The notes under the pieces are model-generated. The model searched no databases, was not told where the DNA came from, and saw nothing but the letters and a program-made list of their open reading frames with translations. Source: Listeria kieliensis (GTDB lineage Bacteria; Bacillota; Bacilli; Lactobacillales; Listeriaceae). Taken from it: a stretch of DNA of 64,000 nucleotides. The stretch spans positions 558,001 to 622,000 of the forward strand of contig NZ_LARY01000002.1 of NCBI RefSeq assembly GCF_003369925.1, in the 5' to 3' direction. The position numbers and the translations under genes are program-made. Numbering within the stretch: the first letter of the stretch is position 1; every line of letters begins with the position of its first letter. Shown one piece after another: positions 44,687 to 53,071 of the stretch.

Positions 44687-45400
44687 ATGCTTCATGAAAC
44701 GATTGAATTTAAAGAATGGCAATCGATCTTTTGGAAACCCAAGTCATATGACAATAACCAAGTCTGTTATAGCAGCATAGAGCCAGAAGATAACAAGATT
44801 TTACTTGTTAATCAGGGCACTCTTTTAGTTCAAATCTCAAATCAACAAGGCGAAAAAATCAGTACAGAGATCCTTGTGAAAGGGGATATCATCAATGTTG
44901 AAGCTTTATTAGAATCTCCCCCCACTTGGGAAATACCAGATTTTATCCAATACCAAGTCACCGCACTTGGCTCTGTTGAAGTTTATGAAATTGAAAAAGA
45001 ATTTTTATTGTCACATTTATACGTTGATCCGCGAAAATATCATCGCTTATTTGAAAAAATTATTGTTCAGCTTGTCAATATCTCTTTTTCAAATGTGATT
45101 TCTAATAAAAAATCACAAACTAAAATCGCTTGGGCTTTGTATCGCATTGCTGTAAAAGTTGGGCAAACAAATCAAAAAGACACAAATTTGATTAGTCTTC
45201 CTAGATTCGTAACTCAGGCCTTTTTATCCCAGATCTCAAACACAGGGAAAGCTCGAACCAATGAAGTGATCAAGGAGTTCTACCAAATAGGCATAATTGT
45301 TCAACGCGAAAATAAAACAATTGATTCTGATAAGCTTATTGCATATATTAAACAAGACGTTCTTCTAGACTATTCCTTAGATAATTTAGCTAACAAATAA
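44687..45400 (+). CDS. PrfA-like Crp/Fnr-family regulator B
   Basis: 237 residues, exactly PrfA-sized. The N-terminal beta-roll is at about 22-120 (KILLVNQGTLLVQISNQQG, TEILVKGDIINVEALLES), with a helix-turn-helix at about 165-210 (QAFLSQISNTGKARTNEVIKEF). A paralogue of regulator A, divergent from it. The ATG at 44687 has GAAAGGATGG; the in-frame extension to 44495 falls inside the structured leader and is not coding. PrfA itself is controlled by its mRNA leader, so a structured leader here is a notable parallel. The bound DNA and ligand are unknown. Confidence 0.88.
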   Translation: MLHETIEFKEWQSIFWKPKSYDNNQVCYSSIEPEDNKILLVNQGTLLVQISNQQGEKISTEILVKGDIINVEALLESPPTWEIPDFIQYQVTALGSVEVYEIEKEFLLSHLYVDPRKYHRLFEKIIVQLVNISFSNVISNKKSQTKIAWALYRIAVKVGQTNQKDTNLISLPRFVTQAFLSQISNTGKARTNEVIKEFYQIGIIVQRENKTIDSDKLIAYIKQDVLLDYSLDNLANK

Positions 45401-45410
45401 TTGCCAAAAT

Positions 45411-45457
45411 AAAAGAGCAGACCACTTTTCTGAGTATGTAGTGATCTGCTCCTTTTT
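45411..45457. terminator. Bidirectional terminator between convergent genes
   Basis: AAAAGAGCAGACCACT (45411-45426) pairs with AGTGATCTGCTC (45440-45451), one mismatch, with five Ts after it and As before it. Confidence 0.82.
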
Positions 45458-45475
45458 ACGTTATTCAAGTTCTTG

Positions 45476-45769
45476 CTAGCTTACATAAATTCCTTCCTCT
45501 GCCGAACTCATATCCATGAAGTCTTCTAGCCAGTCAATCCAAATTTCCTTTTCAAGTGTTATTTTAATGGATTTCACTAGTTGCGGATCACTCATTAGCT
45601 CACAACTATCCTCTGTCAATGCAAGTAAACACACGGAAGGAGCATTTCCAAAACTAAACGAATTCTCCTTTAAAAAAAGAGCAACGCTACCTTCTCCCTC
45701 CCGAAACACACGCACTTCCTGATTTGAATAAGCCTTCCAACCAAATTCCAATTCCTTTTCTACTCTCAT
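45476..45769 (-). CDS. Unknown protein, 97 aa, last gene of the mannose-type PTS operon
   Basis: Not recognised. 97 residues starting MRVEKELEFGWKAY, an acidic mixed alpha/beta sequence with no signal or membrane segment, ending in a helix WIDWLEDFMDMSSAEEG. GAGGTGATAAGAG precedes the ATG at 45767-45769; the longer frame to 45829 runs into the regulator gene. It lies 22 bases after the regulator gene and just before the terminator, so it belongs to the PTS operon. Short proteins at this place in mannose-type operons are sometimes ManO-like, but I see no real similarity. Confidence 0.65.
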   Translation of the reverse strand: MRVEKELEFGWKAYSNQEVRVFREGEGSVALFLKENSFSFGNAPSVCLLALTEDSCELMSDPQLVKSIKITLEKEIWIDWLEDFMDMSSAEEGIYVS

Positions 45770-45791
45770 TCTCTTATCACCTCGATGTTTT

Positions 45792-47717
45792 TTATAGAAA
45801 TAGCTTGCCATAAGAAGTATTTTTCTCACTATAAAGCTCAGCTAGTTTCTCCGGATTTTCAGCTAAACGATTGAGAATATTTAGTAGCATACGCAACTTT
45901 TGCTTATTCTCCGCAATCATTAAATTGATTTTAAGATAAAATTCAGTGTTTGCCTCCTGTGCTTCGTACGAAAAAATCTGAAATTCTTCTTGCTTCGAAC
46001 AAAGATTTAAGTATATATGGATCGACATCTTCCCACTTAACTCCATCCTCTCATAAATCATGCCTTCCTGAAAAAAGTTCATGACCGGAAAAGATTGAAA
46101 TTTATAATTAGGCGGAATCACTTCAAAATGGATTGGCGGAAGTATTTCATCATAATCATAGGCTTCCAAAAAAATGTGTCTAAGAGAATCTACATATTCA
46201 AATTCTGTCATATTTTCTTCAGCAAAATAAATTGGCCGATATTGAATATTCATATTCTTACCGTAATTAGCGCAAAGATAATAATCATAGTCACGGTCAC
46301 TCGAAAAATCTAATTCGTATAAAACACGCGTTTCAATATGTTCGATGTATTCAGAAAAATATCGTTTCAAATTAAATTTTAGTTGCTGTGTACTTAGTCT
46401 ACCATCAATAGCAATTATCGCAAGCTTTAATTTACGATGTGTTAATACAATCCGATTAAGCATCCCCAGAAACGTACTAAAAATCATGTGTTGCTCCCGC
46501 CTAGAGAAATGATAACCATACTTCTCCGTGAATTCTTGATAAATCTGTGCCATAAAAAATTGTAGCAGCGGTTCTCCATCATTCATCCGAATTTTTTCAT
46601 AACCAAGATCTACACTGTCTGAAACATTCCATTTGATCTTGAGCCCAATTGGAATCATAATTTTAAGCAGATCTTTCATGCAAGTATAATCGTCAAACAC
46701 ATCAATTTGCAATTTTTCGGATAGCCTACGAAACAAAAAATTTCGCGTCTCCTCTCCAAACTCAAGCAGGGTATCATAGTTTTCTTTTGTACAGTCACGA
46801 AAACGATATAAGTCTGAGCTAATCACTGCAATGTTTGTCAAAAATTCTATGATCTCATCTGAAAAATCAAACCCCTTAAATTGATTCTTTAACTTTTGTA
46901 ATAGTTCCAAAACAAGGACAAATTCTTCTGTATGCCGAAAATCAAATTCAATGTTTGGTAAGTCAAGAAAAACACTATTTTTTCCCAATACTTGATTTCT
47001 AAAGTAGAGTAGGTACACGAAAAATCGTTCCGCATTAATATCAGAAAAGACAACTCGAGAGTGAGTCATAGTCTTATAGAAAACCTTACGTAAACGTTTC
47101 TTTTCTTCTGGATCACAGAAAAAAAGTGCATTATATGTCAAAATGCCGAAATCTGGATTAGCTGTCTTATTAAAATATTTATATAAGCGAATGATGAGCA
47201 TAATTTTTCGAAATTCTGCACCTTCGATTTTAACGCCATAATGAGGGCGCACACGAAAATAAAGGCCATAATCTGAGACTATTTTCTTTACTCGATAAAT
47301 TTCTTTTGTTAAGGGATTGGTACTCGCCAGCTCATTTTGAATCGTTTCAAGTTTGACAAAAGCATTCGTGGAAAGCAATCTTCGCACAATATACTGCACA
47401 CGTAAATCATACTCGCTATCAATAGTTTCCGATTGATAAATTTGAAAATAGCCTTTTAACTCATTTTCCAATTTTAAATCTGTAATTGCCAATTTATATC
47501 CCTTAGAACGCTTAGAAATTAGGGGAATTCCTGTTTTCTCAAGCTCAGCTTTCAAATTTTGGATGTCATTTTTAACTGTTCTGGACGTAACGTTAAGCTC
47601 ATGAGCTAATTCCTCACTTTTCACGTAATCTTCAGCTCGCAATAGAAGGAGAAAAAGTGCTTTAAATCTAGGTTTACTATTCAAAAATTCTAGTTTTTTT
47701 GCTAAATCCAGTACCAC
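45792..47717 (-). CDS. PTS-associated transcriptional regulator (BglG/Mga-like multidomain)
   Basis: 641 residues. An N-terminal HTH_11 domain (about 20-75, VKSEELAHELNVTSRTVKNDIQNL) is followed by a second Mga-like helix-turn-helix region (about 100-165) and a long helical body with PRD-like character (about 180-420). The C-terminal part is mixed alpha/beta and may be a degenerate EIIB-like domain. Clear PRD histidines are hard to place, so phosphorylation control is uncertain. It begins at a GTG after GGAGGAGAAG and lies in the operon it is expected to control, downstream of the PTS genes and phosphatase. Confidence 0.75.
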   Translation of the reverse strand: MVLDLAKKLEFLNSKPRFKALFLLLLRAEDYVKSEELAHELNVTSRTVKNDIQNLKAELEKTGIPLISKRSKGYKLAITDLKLENELKGYFQIYQSETIDSEYDLRVQYIVRRLLSTNAFVKLETIQNELASTNPLTKEIYRVKKIVSDYGLYFRVRPHYGVKIEGAEFRKIMLIIRLYKYFNKTANPDFGILTYNALFFCDPEEKKRLRKVFYKTMTHSRVVFSDINAERFFVYLLYFRNQVLGKNSVFLDLPNIEFDFRHTEEFVLVLELLQKLKNQFKGFDFSDEIIEFLTNIAVISSDLYRFRDCTKENYDTLLEFGEETRNFLFRRLSEKLQIDVFDDYTCMKDLLKIMIPIGLKIKWNVSDSVDLGYEKIRMNDGEPLLQFFMAQIYQEFTEKYGYHFSRREQHMIFSTFLGMLNRIVLTHRKLKLAIIAIDGRLSTQQLKFNLKRYFSEYIEHIETRVLYELDFSSDRDYDYYLCANYGKNMNIQYRPIYFAEENMTEFEYVDSLRHIFLEAYDYDEILPPIHFEVIPPNYKFQSFPVMNFFQEGMIYERMELSGKMSIHIYLNLCSKQEEFQIFSYEAQEANTEFYLKINLMIAENKQKLRMLLNILNRLAENPEKLAELYSEKNTSYGKLFL

Positions 47718-47750
47718 CTTCTTCTCCTCCTCTCAAAAAATTCATTTTCA

Positions 47751-48797
47751 TTATACTAAATAGTTTTTCTTCAAACAATCCAGTTCAAATTCAGAAACTC
47801 CAAGTGCATCACGTGCATAATTTGTAATTGAACCAAACTCCTTTTCGATTTGTTCGATAGAAGCTTCAATAAATTCTGGACGTGTTTCAATCAACGAATA
47901 TAAATAATGTAAAATTTCCTCATCATCCGTTAACTTTCGGTAAGCCGTCATTTTCACACGATTGCGTTCCTCTCTGTTTGCTGCTGTCAACATATAATCT
48001 TCAATCAGGTCTTCCTTTTTCACTCCCAATACACCAAGCAACAGCATAGCCCCAAAACCAGTGCGGTCTTTTCCGCCACGACAGTGTTGAACCATTGCTG
48101 GGGTTTCCTTTTTCGCCGCAATCTTAAGCATCGCTCCGAAAGCAGCTTGTGATTTTTTTTGAAAGACAAAATTCCGATACTGTTGCATTACAATATCATA
48201 CCGATTTACAAGTGTTCCGTTTTGTTTTTGCACAAAAATCTCATGAATCAAATTTTTATCTTCATCCTGCTTAGAAGATGTGAATTGCGCTGAAAGCTCT
48301 GCAGTATGTGCTGCCGGATCTAATTTATAAGTGTTAACAGCTTCATCAAGCAGTCGATTTGGATACTTTTCAATTTCATCATCGCTGCGGTAATCAATTA
48401 TTGTTTGGATTCCTAGTCGCTGCAAATAATCAACACCCTGATCCGTTGCATTATATAAATGATCCGAACGATACAGCTTTCCCCATTTCACCATTTTTCC
48501 GTCTTCTGCTAAATAGCCACCCATATCGCGAAAATTATTCATACCGTCAACCGGAAGCGTCCGCTCTGCAACCATTTGTAACCTACCATTCACAGATTCA
48601 AGCAAAAAATAAGGACGCTGATTCCCACAGTTAAGTGATACCAAAAACTCCACATCATCTGTTTCAAGCAAAAATTGTGGATGCAAGTCATTTAGACCTT
48701 TTAAATGATAAACTTTTATCGGGCTAGAATCTGCGAATGCGGCTTTAAAGATAAACTTACCCGTTTCCACTTGTGTGACCGAATATTTCTCTGTCAT
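47751..48797 (-). CDS. Tyrosine/dual-specificity protein phosphatase (LipA-like)
   Basis: 348 residues. The C-terminal two-thirds is a bacterial tyrosine phosphatase domain: NFRDMGGY near 88, the general-acid region near 135-160, and the P-loop HCRGGKDRTG with catalytic C239 and R245. Listeria LipA and Mycobacterium PtpB share the HCxxGKDRTG loop and also act on phosphoinositides. The N-terminal 80 residues form a separate beta domain. No signal peptide, so it is cytoplasmic. It starts one base after the stop of the PTS IID gene, so it is translationally coupled; a role on a PTS sugar phosphate or regulator is possible. Confidence 0.87.
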   Translation of the reverse strand: MTEKYSVTQVETGKFIFKAAFADSSPIKVYHLKGLNDLHPQFLLETDDVEFLVSLNCGNQRPYFLLESVNGRLQMVAERTLPVDGMNNFRDMGGYLAEDGKMVKWGKLYRSDHLYNATDQGVDYLQRLGIQTIIDYRSDDEIEKYPNRLLDEAVNTYKLDPAAHTAELSAQFTSSKQDEDKNLIHEIFVQKQNGTLVNRYDIVMQQYRNFVFQKKSQAAFGAMLKIAAKKETPAMVQHCRGGKDRTGFGAMLLLGVLGVKKEDLIEDYMLTAANREERNRVKMTAYRKLTDDEEILHYLYSLIETRPEFIEASIEQIEKEFGSITNYARDALGVSEFELDCLKKNYLV

Positions 48798-48798
48798 T

Positions 48799-49623
48799 TT
48801 ATTTACCTAACACCCCAAACATTGTGAAAAGAATTGAAATCACCATGATCCCCAAAATCAAAAGCGGAGCGTGTTTCCCTTTCGTTTTTTTCAAAATAAA
48901 ATAAACTGCGATTGTCACGAGCAAACTAAAAAGTCCTGGCATGACCTTATCAAACATCTCTTGGAATTTGATTACATTTTCTCCTGCAGAAATTTTTGCA
49001 ACAACATGCACCTTCACAACTGAAGCAATCAATGCCCCAATTACCATTAGTCCAACTACATTGGCCATCGTTGATAGTCGTTGTAAAAGATTGCTCCCGC
49101 CGCCATTTATCATCTCCATGCCTTTTGCATATCCCAAATGAATTCCATAATATTTCGTTGCTACATTAACGACATTGTATAGTAAAAACATCAAAATCGG
49201 TCCAATCACACTGCCATTTAATGCAAGCGATGCCCCGATACTTCCACAAATCGGCAACCAAGTAAACTTTAGAATACTATCTCCAATTCCAGCAAGCGGA
49301 CCCATCAGTCCCGTTTTAATCGCTGTTACTGTTTCCTTTTCTTGCTCTGGTGTTGTCTCTTCAACTGCAGCAGCAACGCCCATAATAAGCGCATCTGCAT
49401 TGACATGACTATTAAAGAATTCTAAATGCCGTTTCATCGCATCTACGCGCATTTCTTTTGGTTTCCCCTCATAAAGTCTTTCAAGCACGGGAACAAAACT
49501 AGACAAAAATCCGATCGCCTGCATCGATTGAAAATTATTCGTAACATTCTAAAGTTGCATCCGCCAAAAAACTTTATTTAAATCTTGCTTTGTAATTTTG
49601 TGAGTACCAATTTCCGCTGTCAT
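48799..49623 (-). pseudogene. PTS mannose-family IID component with in-frame amber codon
   Basis: The gene begins at the ATG that overlaps the IIC stop (ATGA) and reads MTAEIGTHKITKQDLNKVFWRMQL, then TAG at 49551-49549, then continues in the same frame with NVTNNFQSMQAIGF and 240 further normal IID residues. The N-terminal sequence is typical of IID proteins, so the TAG replaces a sense codon. Reinitiation at the ATG at 49524 would give a 241-residue protein lacking the first 33 residues. Either the transporter is broken, the codon is read through, or there is a base error. The rest has the usual GPLAGIGDS motif and C-terminal membrane helix. Confidence 0.85.
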
Positions 49624-50393
49624 AAGTCATAATCCTCCTCATCAGCTATGGCTGCTTCTTTTTGCACTGGTGCAGCTTTATTTTGCTGGGCCAAATCATA
49701 AATGACCGCAAGTGGCAATGCAATTAATGTAATCGGAAGCACTGATAAATCCAAATAAACAGCAAGTGTAAATCCAGCAATCAAAAATGTCCAAAGTGCA
49801 CCTTTCTTAAGCATCATTAACATTAAAAGCCCAATCCCAACAGCCGGTATAATCGCGCCAGCAATACTTAACCCATCCATGATCGAATCTGGAAGCGCCT
49901 CAACAACTTTATCAATTACCCCAGCACCAAAATAAATGGCTAAAAAAGTAGGCACTGCTCGAATCAAAAACGCAATACAGATAGGAATATAGTTAATCCG
50001 AAAAACACGTTTAAAATCACCCGTATCTGCAATACGATCTGCAATGGGGTTTAAATAAACAATTCCCGATCGGTATAAAATAAGCAATTGCTGTGCGAGA
50101 AGTGACGCCGGAACTGCAAGCGCGACAGCCGTAGCCGTTCCGCCTGAAGAAATCCCGAGAGCCGTTCCAATCGCTGTTCCAGAAATGATATCTGGAGCAG
50201 AGTAAGCTCCTACATTTCCGATTCCCATCCACATTACTTCAAGTGTTCCCCCAATCAAAAGTCCAGTTTTCAAGTCTCCCATGATTAAACCAACAACAGT
50301 CGCAATCAGTAACGGGCGACGAATCATTTGTGTACCAATATCATCTAGTGCACAAATACCGGCCCAAATTGAAACTAAAAGAGCAGTCAGCAT
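49620..50393 (-). CDS. PTS mannose-family IIC component
   Basis: 257-residue membrane subunit with about seven helices. The family motifs GGTLEVMWMGIGNVGAYSAPD and AVPASLLAQQL are present. It forms the sugar channel with IID. Starts directly after the IIB stop; its TGA overlaps the IID start codon. The sugar is not determined; the family takes mannose, glucose, sorbose, fructose or amino sugars. Confidence 0.92.
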   Translation of the reverse strand: MLTALLVSIWAGICALDDIGTQMIRRPLLIATVVGLIMGDLKTGLLIGGTLEVMWMGIGNVGAYSAPDIISGTAIGTALGISSGGTATAVALAVPASLLAQQLLILYRSGIVYLNPIADRIADTGDFKRVFRINYIPICIAFLIRAVPTFLAIYFGAGVIDKVVEALPDSIMDGLSIAGAIIPAVGIGLLMLMMLKKGALWTFLIAGFTLAVYLDLSVLPITLIALPLAVIYDLAQQNKAAPVQKEAAIADEEDYDL

Positions 50394-50864
50394 TTAGAGA
50401 ACCTCCTTTAAATTGACTTTTTCATCATTAGGAACCATCTGCACCGTTATCTCAAGCCCATGCTCTAAAAGTGTTTGGAAAGCTTTTTTTTCAGACGGAG
50501 TGACAGCAACAGCTTTAGTCAATCGTTCTCTACCTTCCTGATAACGCATCCCACCAACGTTTAACGCTTCAATCGGAACCCCATTTTGAACAGCTTCCAA
50601 AACATCTTCACTTGTCGAAAAAAGTAGCATCGTTCGGCGCGTAATCGTTGTCGTTTGAATGATTTCACTAAATTTCTTAATGGGAAAAGCTTTCACTTTA
50701 ATTCCTTGTGGTGCAGCCATTGATAATATATTTTTCTGAGTTATATCTCCTGCGATTTTATCGTTTAATACAATAATTTGTTCAATGTTGTACAAGTTGG
50801 ACCAAGTTGTAACTACTTGGCCATGAATCAAACGGTCATCAATTCGACTAAAGCAAATCATCAT
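50394..50864 (-). CDS. PTS mannose-family IIB component
   Basis: 156-residue soluble phosphocarrier. The phosphohistidine H14 lies in RIDDRLIHGQVV, the signature of this family. The start at one of the tandem ATGs (50864 or 50861) overlaps the end of the IIA gene by up to 17 bases and has AAGGGGAAG upstream; the frame reaching 50933 lies within IIA. It passes phosphate from IIA to the incoming sugar. Confidence 0.92.
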   Translation of the reverse strand: MMICFSRIDDRLIHGQVVTTWSNLYNIEQIIVLNDKIAGDITQKNILSMAAPQGIKVKAFPIKKFSEIIQTTTITRRTMLLFSTSEDVLEAVQNGVPIEALNVGGMRYQEGRERLTKAVAVTPSEKKAFQTLLEHGLEITVQMVPNDEKVNLKEVL

Positions 50865-51279
50865 CGTCCACTTCCCCTTCCAAATCTCTTTTTGTTCGAA
50901 TAGAGAGACCTTGTTTATATGCCGTCTTAACAAGTGATTTAAGCGTATCTAATGAGTTTGCTCGATTCATTAAAATTTCAAGCAAAACTGGTAGATTTAT
51001 TCCAGAAACAAGTAACGTTTCTTCTTCCATCAAAAATTCACTTGCCAGATTCGTCGGCGTTCCTCCCACAATATCTGTTAAAATCAACAAACCTTTCTTT
51101 CGATCAAGCTGTTGTACTTTTTCTCGCATTTCTTGTTTGAGCGAATCAAGTTCATCTGTCATAACAACCCCCATCGTCGCATAATTGCTTTGCTTGCCTA
51201 CAATTAGCTCAGCGCTATCTATAGCTGCTTTTGCAAAGTCGCCATGACTCATGACTAAAAGAGCAATTGGACTTTCCAT
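50848..51279 (-). CDS. PTS mannose-family IIA component
   Basis: 143-residue soluble phosphocarrier. H12 in VMSHGDFA is the site phosphorylated by HPr, and LTDIVGGTPTNLA is the family signature. The start at 51277-51279 has GAAGGGAGAA. It is the first gene of the operon IIA-IIB-IIC-IID-phosphatase-regulator-unknown. A cre site lies about 70 bases upstream, so the operon is probably repressed by CcpA. Confidence 0.92.
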   Translation of the reverse strand: MESPIALLVMSHGDFAKAAIDSAELIVGKQSNYATMGVVMTDELDSLKQEMREKVQQLDRKKGLLILTDIVGGTPTNLASEFLMEEETLLVSGINLPVLLEILMNRANSLDTLKSLVKTAYKQGLSIRTKRDLEGEVDDDDLL

Positions 51280-51348
51280 TTCACTTTCTCCCTTCTCGCA
51301 TTTCACTAACTATGCTTTTTTCTAGTACATATTTATTTTATTTCCAAT

Positions 51349-51362
51349 AGTAAACGTTTTCA
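51349..51362 (-). promoter_or_regulatory. cre site of the mannose-type PTS operon
   Basis: Read on the minus strand TGAAAACGTTTACT, 13 of the 14 positions allowed by TGNAANCGNNNNCA with a palindromic AAACGTTT core. Confidence 0.65.
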
Positions 51363-51412
51363 ACGCAATGTTTTTCACCATATATAGGGAAATTTCATCA
51401 AAAGCAAAACAT

Positions 51413-51446
51413 AAAAAAGAACCGCTATAGTGATAGCAGTTCTTTT
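51413..51446 (-). terminator. Terminator of the universal stress protein operon
   Basis: AAAAGAACCGCTAT (to 51428) pairs with ATAGCAGTTCTTTT (51433-51446) with one mismatch. As at 51413-51418 give the U tract on the minus strand. Confidence 0.82.
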
Positions 51447-51459
51447 CAAAAAATCTGTA

Positions 51460-51894
51460 TTAATTCACAATCAACACACTGCAAGGAGCATGTTTCGTGA
51501 CATAAGCCGAAGTGGAACCAAGTAGCATTCGCTCCACTGCATTCTTCCCTGTTCTTCCTAAAATAATTAAATCCATTGCATTTTTTTTCGCATATTCAAC
51601 GATTTGTTTACTCGCATCACCTTCGACCGTTACTTTTTGAATTGGCCTTTTAGTTTCTGCACTTGCTACAAGCTGATTTAAATACGTTTCAGCTATTGTT
51701 TCGAATTCATCTGTTTCCGGTAAAATCTGGTACTCTGGTGATAAATAAAATTCTTGATCATTTGGTAGCGATTGATCCACCACTGCAAGCAAAGTAAGCT
51801 CTGCTTTCTCTCCGTATTCTAGCGCCTCTAAAAAAGCGTGATAAGATTTCTCTGATCCGTCTACCGCTACTAAAACTTTACGTTTTTCTGTCAT
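51460..51894 (-). CDS. Universal stress protein (UspA family)
   Basis: 144-residue single-domain Usp. The N-terminal KVLVAVDGSEKSYHAF and the C-terminal ATP-binding loop LGRTGKNAVERMLLGSTSAYV (G-2x-G-9x-G-S type) are both intact, so it should bind ATP. Cytoplasmic; a role in stress survival is expected from the family. It is 12 bases downstream of the DUF1622 gene and co-transcribed with it. Confidence 0.93.
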   Translation of the reverse strand: MTEKRKVLVAVDGSEKSYHAFLEALEYGEKAELTLLAVVDQSLPNDQEFYLSPEYQILPETDEFETIAETYLNQLVASAETKRPIQKVTVEGDASKQIVEYAKKNAMDLIILGRTGKNAVERMLLGSTSAYVTKHAPCSVLIVN

Positions 51895-51906
51895 TTGTTT
51901 CTCTCC

Positions 51907-52272
51907 TTAGTTGTCCTCAAATTCTTTGATTTCTTTTGTTAAAAAATAGGAAATAATCGTTCGAATAACAACGATTAAGCCCAGCATCATGATATCTTTA
52001 AATGTCGGCTTCACGATGGTTTCAATGATATCAGCGGCAATAAGCACTTCTAAACTGAGTAGCACATAACTTCCGAGCTTATTTTTTACTGAATTATTTG
52101 CTCTTACGATATTTTGTTTCTTTCCTGGCCAAATGAGTTTTGTTAGTAAAAACCACACAACCTGCCAAACGCCGATCACTAAAATAAGAATCGAGATCAA
52201 GTTAAGAATTAAAACAATCCACTCCATCACCGGCAAAAGAAACCTCGTTAAGTTTTCACTTAGTTCAAACAT
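51907..52272 (-). CDS. DUF1622 family membrane protein
   Basis: 121 residues with three hydrophobic helices (about 14-40, 70-90, 93-112). The pattern GSYVLLSLEVLIAADIIETIVKPT is characteristic of DUF1622 proteins, which have no known function. AAAAAGGAGAC precedes the ATG. It forms an operon with the universal stress protein, suggesting a membrane stress role. Confidence 0.85.
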   Translation of the reverse strand: MFELSENLTRFLLPVMEWIVLILNLISILILVIGVWQVVWFLLTKLIWPGKKQNIVRANNSVKNKLGSYVLLSLEVLIAADIIETIVKPTFKDIMMLGLIVVIRTIISYFLTKEIKEFEDN

Positions 52273-52375
52273 GGGCTGTCTCCTTTTTCATTATAATAGA
52301 AAAATTTTACTTTATTTTCAAGTTATACACTATTTGCCACGTTTTATTTATAAAAAAACTTACTTTACTCAAAAT

Positions 52376-52416
52376 AAAAACAACCTGTTAGTTTTAAAAA
52401 CTCACAGATTGTTTTG
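52376..52416 (-). terminator. Terminator of the small membrane protein genes
   Basis: AAAACAACCTGTTAGTTTT pairs with AAAACTCACAGATTGTTTT with three mismatches; As lie on the left for a minus-strand U tract. Confidence 0.65.
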
Positions 52417-52427
52417 AAATGATGTTA

Positions 52428-52616
52428 TTAAACTAATGTTCTTCCTTTTAACAACAAAATAAATAAAATAATGACACTTGCGCTCATGCAAGCTCCCTGA
52501 ATAACGGAAAAAATACCATAACTCATGCTGCTGAGATTCTTTTTCTTAATCAGGTTATGTATTAGTACTGTACAAATTGTATAAACAACGGCTAAAACAA
52601 ATAATAGAATTAACAT
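52428..52616 (-). CDS. Small two-helix membrane protein, 62 aa
   Basis: Not recognised. Two hydrophobic helices (about residues 2-22 and 34-56) joined by the basic loop IKKKNLSSMS. AAAGGCG precedes the ATG. It follows the YiaA-like gene by 35 bases on the same strand, so the two probably form an operon of small membrane proteins. Confidence 0.7.
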   Translation of the reverse strand: MLILLFVLAVVYTICTVLIHNLIKKKNLSSMSYGIFSVIQGACMSASVIILFILLLKGRTLV

Positions 52617-52651
52617 GACGCCTTTCTTCTCTCCCTCTTAGTTGAATTTGA

Positions 52652-52924
52652 TTATTCTTGGCTTGTTTTCTGATCGTGGTCTATGTCGACTGCACGAAAC
52701 ATTTGATTATAACGTTCTTCGTCTTCTTGATTATCACGTACCACTTTTGCCACAGTAAACGCCGAAGAAACGAGACCAATGGAAGCCATAAAGTAATAAC
52801 CTTTTACCATCAGCGGCTCTTTTAACGTGATTAATCCAATAATCATCAATGCGAGGAAAGCTAAAAAGGCTCCCCATGCTAGCAGTACAAATGCTGGTGA
52901 ATTTCGATAAGCTTTTCTTTTCAT
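52652..52924 (-). CDS. YiaA/YiaB-type membrane protein
   Basis: 90 residues with two membrane helices (about 10-32 and 40-60). The sequence SPAFVLLAWGAFLAFL, then KGYYFMASIGLVSSAFTVAKVVRD matches the two-helix YiaAB domain. Its function is unknown. The C terminus is charged and cytoplasmic. GAAAGGAGAAGG precedes the ATG. Confidence 0.85.
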   Translation of the reverse strand: MKRKAYRNSPAFVLLAWGAFLAFLALMIIGLITLKEPLMVKGYYFMASIGLVSSAFTVAKVVRDNQEDEERYNQMFRAVDIDHDQKTSQE

Positions 52925-53034
52925 CTACCTTCTCCTTTCTTATTCATTATTCACGTCATTAGTTTACCATATCTACTGACGTTTTAATGTGACAATTTTT
53001 CGACACTTTTTTTCACACAAAAAATAAATATTAT

Positions 53035-53065
53035 AAAAAAGTTGAACGCACGGGTGCGCTCAACT
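53035..53065 (-). terminator. Terminator of the lyxose/xylulose operon
   Basis: AGTTGAACGCAC (53040-53051) with GTGCGCTCAACT (53054-53065), one mismatch and a 2-base loop. Six As at 53035-53040 make the U tract on the minus strand. Confidence 0.88.
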
Positions 53066-53071
53066 GCTTTC

